Of a DNA stretch of 64,000 nt, positions 61,961-64,000 are shown in pieces. Source of the DNA: Physcomitrium patens (lineage: Eukaryota > Streptophyta > Bryopsida > Funariales > Funariaceae); NCBI RefSeq assembly GCF_000002425.4, contig NC_037254.1, forward strand, positions 2,058,758 through 2,122,757, given 5' to 3'. The notes beneath the pieces are model-generated. The model did not search any database. It saw only the letters and a list, made by a program, of their open reading frames with translations, and was not told where the DNA came from. A program made the position numbers and the translations under genes. Every line of letters begins with the position of its first letter. Positions within the stretch are counted from its first letter, which is position 1.

Positions 61961-63906
61961 TGTTCCATCCCGGGTCCGCTCCGAGCACGGGATCCGTGCT
62001 CGGTCGAGCAGCCGGTCTGCCCGGAAGAGAGAGCACCATTGACAAGGGGCTTTGTTTGATTTGTTTTGTTTTTTTTGTTTTTTTTTTTTCGTTTTCTCAC
62101 TTTCTCTTTTTACTGTTTTTTTTCTATATTTGGAACAATGGAATTGATAAAGTGCGATTCCACCCTGAGACGACCACCAAAGTTTTTGGTTCATGTACTT
62201 GGTGGCGTTCCTGTCCGCAGTTCTTCGGAGTTGGTGTTCAGTTCTCGGAGAACCCCCACTTTTTTTCTGTTTCTTTTTCCTCGGATATTTTTCTCTTTTT
62301 TTTTCGCTTTTATTTTATTTGCTCTTTTATCCTGCCGTTTGACTCCTCCTGCTCCGTCCACCATTCTATGAGTGTGGGCACAGCTATGTCTTGGTTGGCA
62401 TCCAGGTAAGTGGGTAGCGGCGTGGCTTCCGATCCAGCCCCACTCCAGTTCTTCTCCGAAGAACCCTGTGCTGGGATTCTGCTACTGAGTGGGAAGACCA
62501 CAAATGTGTGAGTGAATTTTCCAGGGAGTGGGTATAAATAAGTGATAATAAATATAGAATCACCTGGATTCTCGATTTTTTATTTTATTTTGGGGTTCGT
62601 ACGCTTCGTAAATGTCGATCTCGCATGATTGTGGGTGGATGCACAAGCAACTGCAAAGTCGAGCACTTTGCCAACCAGAAAGTAAGATTTCTCTTTGAGC
62701 AACTCAGTCCTCTTTTTCTAATACTGCAATCATCCACATAAAGATCCGACTTCAGACAATTAATACCTTTACTCTTTTTGCACCTGCGGTGACTGCTCGT
62801 TTTTCCTGCTCTGTAACTCTGTCCTCTTCTCAGAACATAAACTTTAAAATGCATTATAAATCCCAAGAAGCAGTTATCATTATTTTCCGTCTTACCCTTT
62901 TCTTCTCTTCGGGATCTTTTGTAGATTTATTATTATTATTATCTTGAGGAGAGTTGGTGGGTGTGTTTACTTTATTTCACTTTTCAAAAAAAAGTTCGAA
63001 CTGAATCCATGGCACTGACTGTAGCGTCAGACGATGACGCTCCTGGCATAAAAATAAAATAAAATAAAATAAAAACTATGTTGACTAATGTTTAACGAAC
63101 CCGGCACTCGAAAAAAGGATTCAGTGCTTGGTTTCCAGGTTTCGGAAGTTGGAGTTCTCAGAAAAATTCAGCAGCGTTTTAGCAAACTGACTAATTCCAG
63201 TCATTCAAAACAGTTTAATCGAATATTCTTACGGAGCGAGAACATTGCACTGTCTTCATTGTTGACTTGAAGAGCGTAGGAGGCGGCCCTCAATGACTCC
63301 AAAGCACCATAATACGGCAAGTTGATGGCGCAAGCAAGCGTCACTGTGAGAGCCGTAACCTTGCCTGATGGATGCTAGTCGATGACTTACTGATGTTTTA
63401 AACGGAATAAGTATAAATCGTCGGAGGCACCTAAATTAACGCAACCAAAATGAAGCACCTCCCTTTCGGTTCCTATTGCTTATGATAGAATCGGCAACAC
63501 CCTCTCCGCTCCACTGGATACTTAGAGGCAATGTTTAGCGAAAACTGGAGCCATGTGAGACAAATTGGAACTCTGATGGCCTAGCAACACTCGGCACGCT
63601 CCTCTTTATGAGGGCTGGGCTATTTCGGGTTGGCTCTGTCACCACCACTGATTCTTTGTTTTTTTAAGGTTTGCATTTTCTGTTTGTCGTCTGGGGCTAC
63701 TCTTTACATTATTAAATTGTGATTTTGATAGATAATGAATTTCGCAGATTGAAATTTATTTGGATTGTGTATATTGTGTTCGGAATCTGAAAATTGAAAT
63801 TCGAACTCAAGATGTAATTAAAACTACTGAGGAAAAATTGAACCTAATTGCGAAGGCTGAGTGAAGGGCGTAATCTGAGCCCAACGCTGACAAAAAAAGA
63901 ATAGAT
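61961..63906. other. Intergenic, no gene seen
   Basis: T-rich tracts (62065-62120, 62270-62320) and an (AAAAT)n run at about 63050-63075 are present. Open frames such as 61960-62409 are low-complexity Phe/Ser products of the T-rich tracts. No family resemblance was seen. Confidence 0.4.
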
Positions 63907-64000
63907 ATGGCATTTAAGAAGAGGGCGCTGGTTACTGCTCGGGTTGCGAAGGCGGTGAAGGTTGAAGTAAGGAAAGACAGATTCTGTGTACAAGCCTACG
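63907..64000 (+). CDS. Possible start of a gene running off the window (31 codons)
   Basis: An ATG at 63907 opens a frame that stays open to the window edge and encodes MAFKKRALVTARVAK followed by a further basic stretch (KAVKVEVRKDRF). The product is basic and Ala/Val-rich, which is compatible with an organelle presequence, but 31 codons are too few to judge. Confidence 0.15.
   Translation, partial: MAFKKRALVTARVAKAVKVEVRKDRFCVQAY

Overview
The window looks like nuclear DNA of a land plant, most likely a moss (Physcomitrium-like). The genes are plant-type: a mitochondrial PURU-like deformylase, a P-type PPR protein, a plastid-type cis-prenyltransferase and a plant clathrin heavy chain of 1712 residues. 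They have short GT-AG introns of moderate GC, and there are many (TA)n and (GA)n microsatellites. The species call is inference; the plant call is strong.

Layout. Positions 1-30 kb are a compact housekeeping cluster: purU-like (-, 561-3432), complex I subunit B14/NDUFA6 (-, 4754-5333), intronless RRP12-like (-, 6532-10461), cis-prenyltransferase (+, 11157-13532), PPR protein (+, 14911-17216) and clathrin heavy chain (-, 19921-29573). All six can be read start to stop, and exon phases add up in every spliced model. RRP12 and the prenyltransferase are head to head across a 695-bp shared promoter that holds a palindromic G-box. The genes do not form one pathway. They serve mitochondrial one-carbon metabolism, respiration, ribosome assembly, polyprenoid synthesis, organelle RNA processing and membrane traffic.

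Positions 33.16-54.96 kb are a very AT-rich block of old, broken LTR retrotransposons with three insertion levels. An outer Ty1/copia element has one LTR whole (33162-33422) and the other split (37476-37541 and about 54742-54961). Into the split LTR went a head-to-tail array of Ty3/gypsy units sharing LTRs (37542-54741). Into that array went a second, smaller Ty1/copia element (43705-48386). All coding remnants read on the minus strand. A further gypsy piece (33530-34677) lies in the outer element.

Positions 55-64 kb are mostly intergenic, with TA microsatellites, an unidentified exon-like island (55490-55790) next to a near-perfect hairpin (55840-55891), a 50-bp direct repeat, and a GC-rich island at 61.5-62.0 kb that may be a promoter or leader. 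I see no convincing new biological system. The best leads are the nested tandem-LTR structure, the glutamate replacing the conserved glycine in the prenyltransferase signature, and the orphan exon-like island.
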